This document shows positions 25,561-34,000 of a stretch of DNA of 64,000 nt, piece by piece. The DNA comes from Microbacterium candidum (lineage in GTDB: Bacteria; Actinomycetota; Actinomycetes; Actinomycetales; Microbacteriaceae). The first letter of the stretch is position 1. The number at the start of each line of letters is the position of its first letter. The translations under genes were made by a program, and so were the position numbers. Location of the stretch: positions 1-64,000 of the forward strand of contig NZ_JASXSZ010000004.1 of NCBI RefSeq assembly GCF_030315975.1, read 5' to 3'. The notes below the pieces were generated by a model that saw nothing but the letters and a program-made list of their open reading frames with translations, ran no database searches and was not told the DNA's origin.

Positions 25561-25614
25561 CTCAGGGCATGTCCTGCTCAGGGCATGTCCTTCTACGGCA
25601 TGTCCTTCTCAGGG
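25561..25614. repeat. Short tandem repeat at the 3' end of paaI
   Basis: Units of 15-16 bases (CTCAGGGCATGTCCTG, CTCAGGGCATGTCCTT, CTACGGCATGTCCTT, then CTCAGGG) repeat the last codons of paaI beyond its stop codon. This looks like slippage duplication of the gene end. Confidence 0.75.
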
Positions 25615-26051
25615 TTGAAGCGGTCGGGCACAGGCCGCCGTGTCGTGAGGCTGCGGCCGCGGAACTCCGCGACGATCCGGCCGTCATCGGCCTCCACGCG
25701 CACGTCGTAGATGCCGGATCGCCCGACGAGCGACCGCCGCTGCGCGACCGCGGTCAGCACCTCGCCTTCGCGAGCCGACGTCAGGAACGCGATGTCCGCG
25801 CCGGCGGCGAGGGTCACCGCATCCGTCTCGTTGCACGCGAGGGCGAACGCCGTGTCGGCCACCGCGAAGACCAGCCCGCCGTGGATGACGTGGAAGCCGT
25901 TCAGCATGTCGGCGCGCACCGGCATCCGTACGACCGCCTCGCCCGGGGCCGCCGAGACGACCTCGATTCCGAGCGCGGCGGAAGCGCGATCGGCGGCGAT
26001 CATGTCGCGCGCGTGCGCGGTCGCGAAGACATCTCCGGCGACGTCGTCCAT
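25593..26051 (-). CDS. paaI: Hydroxyphenylacetyl-CoA thioesterase
   Basis: A 152-residue hotdog-fold thioesterase that removes CoA from dead-end ring-hydroxylated phenylacetyl-CoA products. The motif MLNGFHVIHGGLVFAVADTA carries the catalytic Asp, followed by FALACN as in PaaI. The ATG at 26051 is preferred because GGAGG lies five bases upstream and the N-terminus then aligns with known PaaI proteins; the ATG at 26084 has no such site and would overlap an operator. It is divergent from an enoyl-CoA hydratase, with a PaaR-type site between. Confidence 0.9.
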   Translation of the reverse strand: MDDVAGDVFATAHARDMIAADRASAALGIEVVSAAPGEAVVRMPVRADMLNGFHVIHGGLVFAVADTAFALACNETDAVTLAAGADIAFLTSAREGEVLTAVAQRRSLVGRSGIYDVRVEADDGRIVAEFRGRSLTTRRPVPDRFNPEKDMP

Positions 26052-26090
26052 CAGGCCTCCAACGGTGGGCAACTGTGTCATCATGGTGGC

Positions 26091-26104
26091 GAACGAACGT
26101 TCAG
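26091..26104. promoter_or_regulatory. PaaR-type operator, site A
   Basis: GAACGAACGTTCAG, read on the minus strand as CTGAACGTTCGTTC, matches sites at 27613 and 33968. It lies in the divergent region between paaI and the enoyl-CoA hydratase gene. Confidence 0.65.
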
Positions 26105-26122
26105 TAAGTCAAGGATGGCGAC

Positions 26123-26860
26123 ATGCCGACGATACTGCGCGACGACGATCGGCCGGACCGGCTCCGCATCAGACTGCACCGACCCGAGGTGCGGAACGCG
26201 ATCGACCTCGCGACCGTCCGCGCCCTTCACGCCGTGTGCGACGAGCTCGAGCGGAAGCCGCGCATCCTCATCCTCTGCGGCTCGGACGGCGTGTTCGCGT
26301 CCGGCGCCGACATCGCCGAACTCCTCGCGCGCAGCCGCGACGAGGCGCTTCAGGGCATCAACTCGCGCCTGTTCGACCGCATCGCGCACCTCCCGATGCC
26401 GGTGATCGCCGCCGTGGACGGCTGGGCGCTCGGCGGGGGCGCCGAGCTCGCGTACGCCGCCGACATCCGCATCGCGAGCGACCGCGCGCGCTTCGGCAAC
26501 CCCGAGCCGTCGCTGGGCATCGTCGCCGCGGCCGGCGCCACCTGGCGGCTGCCGCACCTCGTCGGCGAGCCGCTCGCGAAGGAGATGCTGCTCGTCGGGC
26601 GCATCGTGGATGCTGCCGAAGCCCTGCAGGCCGGGCTCGTCACGGCGGTCCATCCGCCGGAGCTGCTGGATGCGGCGGCCGACGCCGTCGCCGACCGCAT
26701 CGCGGCGCTCGATCCGCTCGCCATCCGGCACACGAAGCGGCTCATGGGGCTCCCGCTCGAGGCGCACCCCCGCGCCGACGACGATGCTCAGGCGGAGTGC
26801 TTCGTCTCCCCGGCGAAGCGCGAACGGATGATGGCGTTCCTGGAGCGGCGCAGGGCCTGA
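26123..26860 (+). CDS. Enoyl-CoA hydratase/isomerase, PaaF-like
   Basis: A 245-residue crotonase-fold enzyme, probably hydrating 2,3-dehydroadipyl-CoA in the phenylacetate pathway. The oxyanion-hole motifs FASGADIAEL (near 58) and ALGGGAELAYAADIRIA (near 105) are present, and both catalytic Glu positions of true hydratases are kept (GNPEPSLGI and LAKEMLLVG). It is a close paralogue of the gene at 28894 and may be redundant or have a slightly different substrate. AAGGA precedes the ATG. It has its own PaaR-type site. Confidence 0.88.
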   Translation: MPTILRDDDRPDRLRIRLHRPEVRNAIDLATVRALHAVCDELERKPRILILCGSDGVFASGADIAELLARSRDEALQGINSRLFDRIAHLPMPVIAAVDGWALGGGAELAYAADIRIASDRARFGNPEPSLGIVAAAGATWRLPHLVGEPLAKEMLLVGRIVDAAEALQAGLVTAVHPPELLDAAADAVADRIAALDPLAIRHTKRLMGLPLEAHPRADDDAQAECFVSPAKRERMMAFLERRRA

Positions 26861-26896
26861 CCGGCGGCGAGTGCGGCGGCTGGTCGTGTCAGGCCC
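26853..26896. terminator. Inverted repeat between convergent genes
   Basis: GGGCCTGAC (26853-26861) and GTCAGGCCC (26888-26896) can form a stem with a 26-base loop between the hydratase and the TetR gene. It lacks a T-run and is at best a weak bidirectional terminator. Confidence 0.4.
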
Positions 26897-26916
26897 GGAG
26901 GTCGGCTCGCGTCCCG

Positions 26917-27522
26917 TCAGGCCTGAAGGCCGTCGAACGTCGCGCGCAGGACGTCGTCGGCGAGCTCGTCGGGATCGACCGGGCCGCCCGGGCGGTACCA
27001 CTCGACGAGCGAGTTGATCATGCCGAAGATGAGCCTCGTCGCGACCGCCGCATCGATGTCGGCGCGGATCATGCCCTCGGCCTGCGCGGCTCTGACGATC
27101 GCGGCCACGCGCTGGTCGAACTCCCGCCGGCGCCGCAGCGCCGACTGCTCCACATCACTGTTGCCGCGCACGCGCAGCAGGAGCGTCACCCTCGACTGCC
27201 GGGCGGTCAGCACGCCGACCGCGCCGCGGACGAGGGCGCGCAGCTGCGCGGACGCGTCGCTGTGGGAGCGCACGGCATCGTCGAGCGCGGACTCGAGACC
27301 GCTGAGCGCGTCGTCCAGGGCCACCTCGAGGATCGCCGACTTCGAATCGAAGTGGTGATAGAGCGCCGACTTCGTCACGCCGAGCTCACCGGCGAGGTCG
27401 GACACGGACGTCGCGTCATAGCCCTGCTCGTTGAACAGCCGCACGGCGACCTCGAGCACCTGCTGCCGGTCGTAGCCGGGTCGCCCCCGGCGTGCCGGCG
27501 CTGCGGTGTCTTCTGCGGTCAT
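26917..27522 (-). CDS. paaR: TetR family regulator, probable PaaR
   Basis: A 201-residue repressor. The helix-turn-helix is at about residues 15-60 (FNEQGYDATSVSDLAGELGV, TKSALYHHFDSK). The C-terminal domain is helical and resembles regulators that sense acyl-CoA thioesters. The ATG at 27522 follows GGAGGG. It is divergent from the paaJ operon, and its own promoter region holds operator-like site B. In PaaR systems phenylacetyl-CoA releases the repressor; assignment here rests on position and on the three shared sites. Confidence 0.85.
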   Translation of the reverse strand: MTAEDTAAPARRGRPGYDRQQVLEVAVRLFNEQGYDATSVSDLAGELGVTKSALYHHFDSKSAILEVALDDALSGLESALDDAVRSHSDASAQLRALVRGAVGVLTARQSRVTLLLRVRGNSDVEQSALRRRREFDQRVAAIVRAAQAEGMIRADIDAAVATRLIFGMINSLVEWYRPGGPVDPDELADDVLRATFDGLQA

Positions 27523-27612
27523 GGTCCCTCCAGTGTCGCATCCGGCATCCCTGACATCCGGCATCCGCGGGACTTGCGATGCGGTCGTCGATTTGACATC
27601 CTTGCACAGTTA

Positions 27613-27629
27613 CTGAACGATCGGTCGGG
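27613..27629. promoter_or_regulatory. PaaR-type operator, site B
   Basis: CTGAACGATCGGTCGGG lies between the TetR gene and paaJ and matches sites A and C over the core CTGAACGWTCGKTC. Confidence 0.65.
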
Positions 27630-27707
27630 TAATTGATGCGGTTGGACGAATGACGCGGTTCGACAAATGACACGGCTCGCAGCGCAGCGGCCCGCGGAAG
27701 GATGACG

Positions 27708-28901
27708 ATGTCCGAGGCCTACCTCATCGCCGGCGCCCGCACCCCGGTCGGGCGATACGGCGGAGCGCTCTCCGCCGTGCGTCCCGACGACCTCGCCGGT
27801 CTCGTCGTCGGCGAGGCGCTCGCACGGTCGGGCGCACCCGCATCCGCCGTCGACGAGGTGATCCTCGGGGCCGCCAACCAGGCGGGGGAGGACAACCGCA
27901 ACGTCGCCCGCATGGCGGTCCTGCTCGCCGGACTCCCGGACGACGTCCCCGGCTTCACGGTGAACAGACTCTGCGCATCGGGGATGTCGGCCGTCGGCCT
28001 CGCGGCGCAGGCGATCCGTGCCGGAGACGCCGACCTGATGATCGCCGGAGGCGTGGAGTCGATGACCCGCGCGCCGTGGGTGCAGGCCAAGCCCGAGCGG
28101 GCGTGGGCGAAGCCGGGTGCCGCCTTCGACACCTCGATCGGGTGGCGATTCGTCAACCCGCGCCTGGCTGCCCGCGACAAGGCGACGTTCTCGATGCCCG
28201 AGACCGCGGAGGAGGTCGCGCGCGTCGACGCGATCTCGCGGGAGGATGCCGACGCTTTCGCGCTCGACAGCCACCTGAAGGCGATCGCGGCGATCGAAGC
28301 GGGCCGGTTCGCCGAGGAGATCGTCAGCGTCACGACCTCCCGGGGCGCGGTCGTCGACACCGACGAAGGCCCGCGGCGCGAGACGTCGCTCGCAGCGCTC
28401 GCGGCGCTGCGTCCGGTCGTCGCCGGCGGCACGGTCGTCACGGCCGGCAACTCCAGCTCGCTCAACGACGGCGCCTCCGCGCTCGTCGTCGCCTCGGAGC
28501 AGGCGATCGACCGGCATGGGCTGCGCCCGCGCGCCCGCGTCGTGGCATCCGTCTCCGCCGCCCTCGCGCCCGAGATCATGGGCCTCGGCCCCGTTCCCGC
28601 GACGCTCAAGGCGCTCGCGAAGGCGGGCCTCGAGATCGGCGACATCGGCGCCGTCGAACTCAACGAGGCGTTCGCCTCCCAGTCGCTCGCCTGCATCCGC
28701 CGCCTCGGTCTCGACCCGGCGATCGTCAACGCCGACGGCGGGGCCATCGCCCTCGGCCACCCGCTCGGATCCAGCGGCAGTCGGCTGCTGGTCACGCTCC
28801 TCGGCCGCATGGAGCGGGAGGGCGTGCGGTACGGGCTCGCGACGATGTGCGTGGGTGTCGGCCAGGGCACCGCGATGATCGTGGAGCGCATCGATGGCTG
28901 A
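27708..28901 (+). CDS. paaJ: 3-oxoadipyl-CoA / 3-oxo-5,6-dehydrosuberyl-CoA thiolase
   Basis: A 397-residue thiolase working twice in the phenylacetate pathway, releasing acetyl-CoA each time. The catalytic residues are Cys89 (VNRLCASGMSA), His351 (ALGHPLGSSGSR) and Cys381 (TMCVGVGQGTAM). Two ATGs are six bases apart; the second (27708) has the correct spacing from GGAAGG. It overlaps the next gene by eight bases and starts the paaJ-F-H-Z-K operon. The homologous PcaF of the beta-ketoadipate pathway is a close alternative, but the neighbours are paa genes. Confidence 0.92.
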   Translation: MSEAYLIAGARTPVGRYGGALSAVRPDDLAGLVVGEALARSGAPASAVDEVILGAANQAGEDNRNVARMAVLLAGLPDDVPGFTVNRLCASGMSAVGLAAQAIRAGDADLMIAGGVESMTRAPWVQAKPERAWAKPGAAFDTSIGWRFVNPRLAARDKATFSMPETAEEVARVDAISREDADAFALDSHLKAIAAIEAGRFAEEIVSVTTSRGAVVDTDEGPRRETSLAALAALRPVVAGGTVVTAGNSSSLNDGASALVVASEQAIDRHGLRPRARVVASVSAALAPEIMGLGPVPATLKALAKAGLEIGDIGAVELNEAFASQSLACIRRLGLDPAIVNADGGAIALGHPLGSSGSRLLVTLLGRMEREGVRYGLATMCVGVGQGTAMIVERIDG

Positions 28902-29691
28902 CACCTTGCGCCTCGAGGACAAAGCGGACCGCGTCGTCGCGACCCTCGACCGCCCGGAGACCCGCAATGCGATCGATCAGGAGCTCGTCGACGCGCTGCA
29001 CGCCCTGTGCGCACGACTCGAGGACGAGCCCCGCATCCTGATCCTCACCGGAGCCGGTGGCGTCTTCGCTTCCGGCGCCGACATCGCCCAGCTGCGCGAT
29101 CGCCGCGCCGAAGACGCGCGGCGCGGCATCAACACGCGCGTGTTCGACCGCATCGCCGCACTGCCGATGCCGGTCATCGCGGCGATCGACGGCTACGCGC
29201 TCGGCGGCGGCGCCGAACTCGCGTATGCCGCCGACATCCGCATCGGCACGCCCGGTGTGCGCATCGGCAACCCGGAGCCGGGGCTCGGCATCATCGCCGC
29301 AGCCGGCGCGTCCTACCGGCTGCCGCGCCTGGTCGGCGAGGCCCATGCCACCGAGCTCCTCCTCACCGGCCGGATCCTCTCCGGCGACGAGGCGTACGCG
29401 TGGGGGCTGCTGTCGTCGCTGCATGAACCGGAGGACCTGCATCAGGCCGCCGAGAAGCTCGCCGACCGCATCGCCGCGCTCGACCCGCTCGCGGTGCGGC
29501 ACACGAAGACCACACTGCGGGCGCCCGCCGTCGCGCATCCCGCGATCGACCTCGCCCTGCAGGCGGAGCTGTTCGAGAGCCCCGAGAAGCACCGCCGGAT
29601 GACCGCGTTCCTGGAGCGGAAGTCCGAGCGGAAGGCGGAGCGGACGTCGGAGCGCAAGACGGAGCCGAAGACCGAGAGGAAGCAGAAGTGA
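28894..29691 (+). CDS. paaF: 2,3-dehydroadipyl-CoA hydratase, PaaF
   Basis: A 265-residue crotonase-fold enzyme. Motifs FASGADIAQL and ALGGGAELAYAADIRIG form the oxyanion hole; the two catalytic Glu residues are in GNPEPGLGI and HATELLLTG. It overlaps paaJ by eight bases and the next gene by four (GTGA), so translation is coupled. The last 25 residues are a Lys/Arg/Glu-rich tail built on a four-residue repeat (ERKS, ERKA, ERTS, ERKT), absent from the paralogue at 26123. The tail is unlikely to affect catalysis. Confidence 0.9.
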   Translation: MADTLRLEDKADRVVATLDRPETRNAIDQELVDALHALCARLEDEPRILILTGAGGVFASGADIAQLRDRRAEDARRGINTRVFDRIAALPMPVIAAIDGYALGGGAELAYAADIRIGTPGVRIGNPEPGLGIIAAAGASYRLPRLVGEAHATELLLTGRILSGDEAYAWGLLSSLHEPEDLHQAAEKLADRIAALDPLAVRHTKTTLRAPAVAHPAIDLALQAELFESPEKHRRMTAFLERKSERKAERTSERKTEPKTERKQK

Positions 29692-30551
29692 CGGACACGA
29701 CAGCGCCGGCCCGCGTGGGCGTGCTCGGCGGAGGACGCATGGGCGCCGGCATCGCGCATGCTTTCCTGCTCGCCGGCTCCGACGTCACGATCGTCGAGCG
29801 GGATGCGGAGGCCGCCGCATCCGCCCGTGCCCGCGTCCTCGACAGCATCGACCGCACCGCCGCGCGCGGTCCCTTGCCTCGTCCGCGCGGCGCCCTCGAG
29901 CGCGCACTCGTGACGGCGACGGACGCGGGAGCCTTCGGCGCCGCGACGCTCGTCGTCGAGGCGGTGCCCGAGGACCGCGCGCTCAAGCTCGAGGCGCTCT
30001 CCCGTGCCGAGCAGTCCGTCCCCGCGGATGCGGTGCTCGCATCAAACACGTCGTCCATCTCGATCGACGACCTCGGCGACGCCCTCGAGCGACCGGAGCG
30101 CTTCCTCGGACTGCACTTCTTCAACCCCGTCCCGGCATCGCAGCTCGTCGAGATCGTGCAGGGGACGCAGACCGATCCCGAGCTCGTCACCCTCGCGCGC
30201 GGGTGGGTAGCCGCCCTCGGCAAAACGCCCATCGTCGTCCGGGACGCGCCTGGATTCGCGTCGAGCCGCCTCGGCGTCGCGATCGGGCTGGAGGCGATCC
30301 GCATGCTCGAGGAGGGCGTGGCGGATGCCGCGGACATCGACGCGGCGATGGAGCTCGGGTACCGGCATCCGACCGGCCCGCTCCGCACCACGGACATCGT
30401 CGGACTCGACGTGCGCCTCGGCATCGCCGAGGAGCTGCAGGCCGCCTACGGAGACCGGTTCGCGCCGCCGGAGCTGCTGCGCCGCATGGTCGCCGAGGGG
30501 CGACTCGGACGCAAGACCGGACACGGCTTCTACGACTGGAGTGACAAATGA
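29688..30551 (+). CDS. paaH: 3-hydroxyadipyl-CoA dehydrogenase
   Basis: A 287-residue NAD-dependent dehydrogenase oxidising 3-hydroxyadipyl-CoA to 3-oxoadipyl-CoA. The Rossmann motif VGVLGGGRMGAGIAHAF is at residues 9-25; LASNTSSISID and GLHFFNPVPASQLVE contain the catalytic Ser/His region, and RDAPGFASSRLGV the conserved Pro-Gly-Phe. It is a short-form enzyme (about 285 residues) without a hydratase fusion. GTG start overlaps paaF by four bases and the stop overlaps paaZ as ATGA. Confidence 0.94.
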   Translation: MTDTTAPARVGVLGGGRMGAGIAHAFLLAGSDVTIVERDAEAAASARARVLDSIDRTAARGPLPRPRGALERALVTATDAGAFGAATLVVEAVPEDRALKLEALSRAEQSVPADAVLASNTSSISIDDLGDALERPERFLGLHFFNPVPASQLVEIVQGTQTDPELVTLARGWVAALGKTPIVVRDAPGFASSRLGVAIGLEAIRMLEEGVADAADIDAAMELGYRHPTGPLRTTDIVGLDVRLGIAEELQAAYGDRFAPPELLRRMVAEGRLGRKTGHGFYDWSDK

Positions 30552-32608
30552 CCGACATCCTCCCCAGCATCCTTCCGAGCTTTGTTCTCGACGGCTGGTG
30601 GACGCCGTCCGACGAGGACGGCGCGACCGTCGTCCGGGATTCCTCGACCGGTGAGCCCGTCACGCGCGTGAGCACGCGCGGTCTCGACCTCGCCGCCGTC
30701 CTCGACCACGCCCGCACCGTCGGTCAGGCGAGCCTGGGGGAGCTCACGTTCCACCAGCGCGCGGTGCTGCTCAAGCAGTTCGCGACGGTGCTGAACGAGC
30801 GCAAGGAGGAGCTGTACGCGCTGTCCGAGCGAGCCGGCGCGACGCGTCGCGACTCGCTGTCCGATGTCGACGGCGGCATCGGCGTGCTGTTCACGTATTC
30901 GTCGAAGGGGCGCCGCGAGCTGCCGAACGCGCGCGTCTACCTCGACGGCCCGGCCGAGCCGCTCGCGAAGGACGGCTCGTTCCTCGGCCGGCACATCTAC
31001 ACGCGCCTTCCCGGTGTCGCGATGCAGATCAACGCGTTCAACTTCCCGATGTGGGGGGCGCTCGAGAAGTTCGCCCCGGCCTTCCTTGCCGGCGTCCCGT
31101 CTGTCGTGAAGCCCGCGACGCCGAGCGCCTTCGTCGCGGAGGCGTGGGTCCGCATCCTCGTCGAGTCGAACCTCCTTCCCGCCGGGTCGCTGCAGCTCAT
31201 CAGCGGCAGCGTCCCCGGCCTGTTCGACCACCTCGGACTCGGCGACCTCGTCGGGTTCACCGGCAGTGCGTCCACCGCCGAGCGGCTGCGCGCGCAGGCT
31301 GCCGACGGCGTACGGTTCACGAGCGAGACCGACTCGATCAACGCCTCGATCCTGGGCCCCGATGCGACCGTGGGCACACCGGAGTTCGACGCCTACGTCA
31401 AGCAGCTCCTCGTCGAGCTCACGACCAAGGCGGGGCAGAAGTGCACCGCGATCCGTCGGGCGATCGTGCCGCAGGGGCTCACGGCATCCGTCGTCGACGC
31501 CCTGCGCGCGAAGATCGACGAGCGCGTCGTCATCGGCGACCCGCGGGCCGAGGGCGTCACGATGGGGCCGCTCGTCTCCGTCGAACAGCGCGACGAGGTG
31601 CTCCGCCAGGTCGACGCCCTCCTCGGCGCGGGCGGCGAGCTGCTCTACGGCTCGACGGACGCGCCCGCGGTCACCCGGGCCGACGGCACGGTCGGGCCCG
31701 CGCCGGACGGCGCCTTCGTCGCGCCGCTCGTCATCGGGTTCGGGGATGTGGACAGCCCGGCCGTCCACGAGATCGAGGCGTTCGGGCCCGTCGCCAGCGT
31801 GCTCGAGTACGCGGATGCGGCACAGGCCGCGGAGCTCGTCGCGCGCGGCGGCGGCTCGCTCGTCACGAGCGTCGCGACCCACGACGCCGCGTTCGCCGCC
31901 ACGGTCATGTCCGGCATCGCCGCGTTCAACGGTCGCGTGCTGCTGTTGGACCGCGACGACGCCCGTACCTCGACCGGACACGGATCGCCCGTGCCGCACC
32001 TCGTGCACGGCGGACCCGGTCGTGCGGGCGGCGGCGAGGAGCTCGGCGGCATCCGCGCGGTCCTCCACCACATGCAGCGCACCGCCGTGCAGGGCTCGCC
32101 CGAGATGCTCACCGCTCTCACGGGCGTCTGGCACCCGGGCGCGGGGACGCGCAGCGACCGGCATCCGTTCCGCAAGTCGCTCGCGGAACTGCGGATCGGT
32201 GACCAGTTCGCGTCGGGGGAGCGCGAGGTGACGCTCGACGACATCGAGACGTTCGCGGCGTTCACGGGCGACACGTTCTATGCGCACACGGACGAGGAGG
32301 CCGCGGCGGCCAACCCGTTCTTCCCGGGGCGCGTCGCGCACGGCTACCTCCTCGTCTCGTGGGCGGCCGGTCTGTTCGTCGATCCGGATCCGGGTCCCGT
32401 CCTCGCCAACTACGGCCTCGAGAACCTGCGCTTCATCACGCCGGTGTCCCCGGGCGACTCGATCCGCGTGACCCTGACGGCCAAGCAGATCACGCCGCGC
32501 GAGACGGACGAGTACGGCGAGGTGCGGTGGGATGCCGTCATCCTCAACCAGCGCGACGAGACCGTCGCGACGTACGACGTCCTCACGCTCGTCGCGAAGC
32601 AGCCCTGA
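30548..32608 (+). CDS. paaZ: Bifunctional oxepin-CoA hydrolase / aldehyde dehydrogenase
   Basis: A 686-residue fusion enzyme that opens the oxepin-CoA ring and oxidises the resulting aldehyde. The N-terminal aldehyde dehydrogenase (about 1-520) carries the catalytic Cys299 in KAGQKCTAIRR. The C-terminal MaoC/R-hydratase domain (about 535-686) has TGDTFYAHTDEEAA and GRVAHGYLLVSWAAG with the Asp/His pair. Length matches E. coli PaaZ (681). It overlaps paaH by four bases. Both active sites look intact, so the toxic aldehyde should be channelled as in E. coli. Confidence 0.96.
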   Translation: MTDILPSILPSFVLDGWWTPSDEDGATVVRDSSTGEPVTRVSTRGLDLAAVLDHARTVGQASLGELTFHQRAVLLKQFATVLNERKEELYALSERAGATRRDSLSDVDGGIGVLFTYSSKGRRELPNARVYLDGPAEPLAKDGSFLGRHIYTRLPGVAMQINAFNFPMWGALEKFAPAFLAGVPSVVKPATPSAFVAEAWVRILVESNLLPAGSLQLISGSVPGLFDHLGLGDLVGFTGSASTAERLRAQAADGVRFTSETDSINASILGPDATVGTPEFDAYVKQLLVELTTKAGQKCTAIRRAIVPQGLTASVVDALRAKIDERVVIGDPRAEGVTMGPLVSVEQRDEVLRQVDALLGAGGELLYGSTDAPAVTRADGTVGPAPDGAFVAPLVIGFGDVDSPAVHEIEAFGPVASVLEYADAAQAAELVARGGGSLVTSVATHDAAFAATVMSGIAAFNGRVLLLDRDDARTSTGHGSPVPHLVHGGPGRAGGGEELGGIRAVLHHMQRTAVQGSPEMLTALTGVWHPGAGTRSDRHPFRKSLAELRIGDQFASGEREVTLDDIETFAAFTGDTFYAHTDEEAAAANPFFPGRVAHGYLLVSWAAGLFVDPDPGPVLANYGLENLRFITPVSPGDSIRVTLTAKQITPRETDEYGEVRWDAVILNQRDETVATYDVLTLVAKQP

Positions 32609-32653
32609 GCGAGCCCCAACCACAGAACCCGAACCCGAATCGAGCGCACAGAC

Positions 32654-33958
32654 ATGTCGACGACGACACGTGAGAACGACAGCATCGGGGGCGCCACCCT
32701 GGCGCTCGCCCGCGAGGAACTCGAGGCGCTGCAGCTCGAGCGCCTCCAGTGGACGGTCCGCCACGCCTACGAGCACGTGCCCCATTACCGGCAGAAGTTC
32801 GATGCCGCGGGCGTGAAGCCCGACGACATCCAGGCCCTCGCGGACATCGTGAAGCTGCCGTTCACGACGAAGGAGGACCTGCGCCAGACGTATCCGTTCG
32901 GCATGTTCGCCGTGCCGATGGCCGACGTCCGCCGCATCCATGCCTCGTCCGGGACCACGGGGCGCCCGACGGTCGTCGGGTACACGCAGCAGGACCTCGA
33001 CAACTGGGCGACCCTCGTCGCCCGGTCACTGCATGCGTCGGGAGTGCGGGCCGGGATGAAGGTCCACAACGCCTACGGCTACGGCCTGTTCACCGGCGGA
33101 CTCGGCGCCCATGCCGGCATCGAGAAGCTCGGCGCGACCGTCATCCCGATGTCCGGCGGGCAGACCGCGCGCCAGGTGCAGCTCATCACGGACTTCCAGC
33201 CCGACGCGATCATGTGCACGCCGAGCTACCTCCTCACGATCGCCGATGCGATGGAGGAGGCGGGGATCGATCCGCGCTCGACGAGCCTCAAGGTCGCGAT
33301 CCTCGGCGCCGAGCCGTGGACCAACGAGATGCGCGCCGAGATCGAGCGGCGCCTCGGGCTCGACGCCGTCGACATCTACGGCCTCAGCGAGGTGATGGGG
33401 CCCGGCGTCGCGATGGAGTCCGTCACCACGAAGGACGGCCCGCACATCTGGGAGGACCACTTCCTGCCGGAGACGATCGACTCGGAGACGGGCGCCGCGG
33501 TCGCGGACGGCGAGCTCGGCGAGCTCGTCTTCACGTCGCTGACCAAGGAGGCGTTCCCGGTCATCCGCTACCGGACGCGCGACCTCACGAGGCTGCTGCC
33601 CGGCTCGGCGTACCCCGCGATGCGCCGCATGGAGAAGATCACCGGCCGCAACGACGACATGATCATCCTGCGCGGGGTGAACCTCTTCCCGACGCAGATC
33701 GAGGAGCTCGTCCTCGGCATCGAGACGCTCACGCCGCACTTCATCCTCGAGCTCACGCGCGAGGGGCGGATGGATGCGATGACCGTCCGCATCGAGCGGC
33801 ATCCGTCGATCGACAGGGAGACGTGCGAGGCGGCCGCGGTCGTGCTGCAGAAGCGCATCAAGGTGCAGATCGGCACGTCCGTCGACGTCAAGCTCGAGGA
33901 GCCGGGGACCCTGCCGCGCAGCGAGGGCAAGTACAAGCGTGTGTACGACCTGCGGTGA
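32654..33958 (+). CDS. paaK: Phenylacetate-CoA ligase
   Basis: A 434-residue AMP-forming ligase that makes phenylacetyl-CoA from phenylacetate, ATP and CoA, the entry step of the pathway. The P-loop-like motif HASSGTTGRPTVVGYTQ is near residue 97, followed by IYGLSEVMGPGVAME, and EKITGRNDDMIILRGVNLFP near the C-terminal hinge. Length is typical for PaaK. It follows paaZ after 45 bases; no strong ribosome binding site is visible, so read-through from paaZ may matter. Confidence 0.96.
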   Translation: MSTTTRENDSIGGATLALAREELEALQLERLQWTVRHAYEHVPHYRQKFDAAGVKPDDIQALADIVKLPFTTKEDLRQTYPFGMFAVPMADVRRIHASSGTTGRPTVVGYTQQDLDNWATLVARSLHASGVRAGMKVHNAYGYGLFTGGLGAHAGIEKLGATVIPMSGGQTARQVQLITDFQPDAIMCTPSYLLTIADAMEEAGIDPRSTSLKVAILGAEPWTNEMRAEIERRLGLDAVDIYGLSEVMGPGVAMESVTTKDGPHIWEDHFLPETIDSETGAAVADGELGELVFTSLTKEAFPVIRYRTRDLTRLLPGSAYPAMRRMEKITGRNDDMIILRGVNLFPTQIEELVLGIETLTPHFILELTREGRMDAMTVRIERHPSIDRETCEAAAVVLQKRIKVQIGTSVDVKLEEPGTLPRSEGKYKRVYDLR

Positions 33959-33967
33959 TACACTTTG

Positions 33968-33983
33968 CTGAACGATCGTTCTG
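33968..33983. promoter_or_regulatory. PaaR-type operator, site C
   Basis: CTGAACGATCGTTCTG lies 17 bases before the paaA start and matches sites A and B, indicating a separate promoter for the epoxidase genes. Confidence 0.65.
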
Positions 33984-34000
33984 TTATTGAGGAGTCGAGG

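Noticed and set aside
33965-34000. Earlier in-frame start for paaA
   Set aside because: It would place the PaaR-type operator inside the gene; the ATG at 34001 has a proper ribosome binding site and the expected N-terminus.
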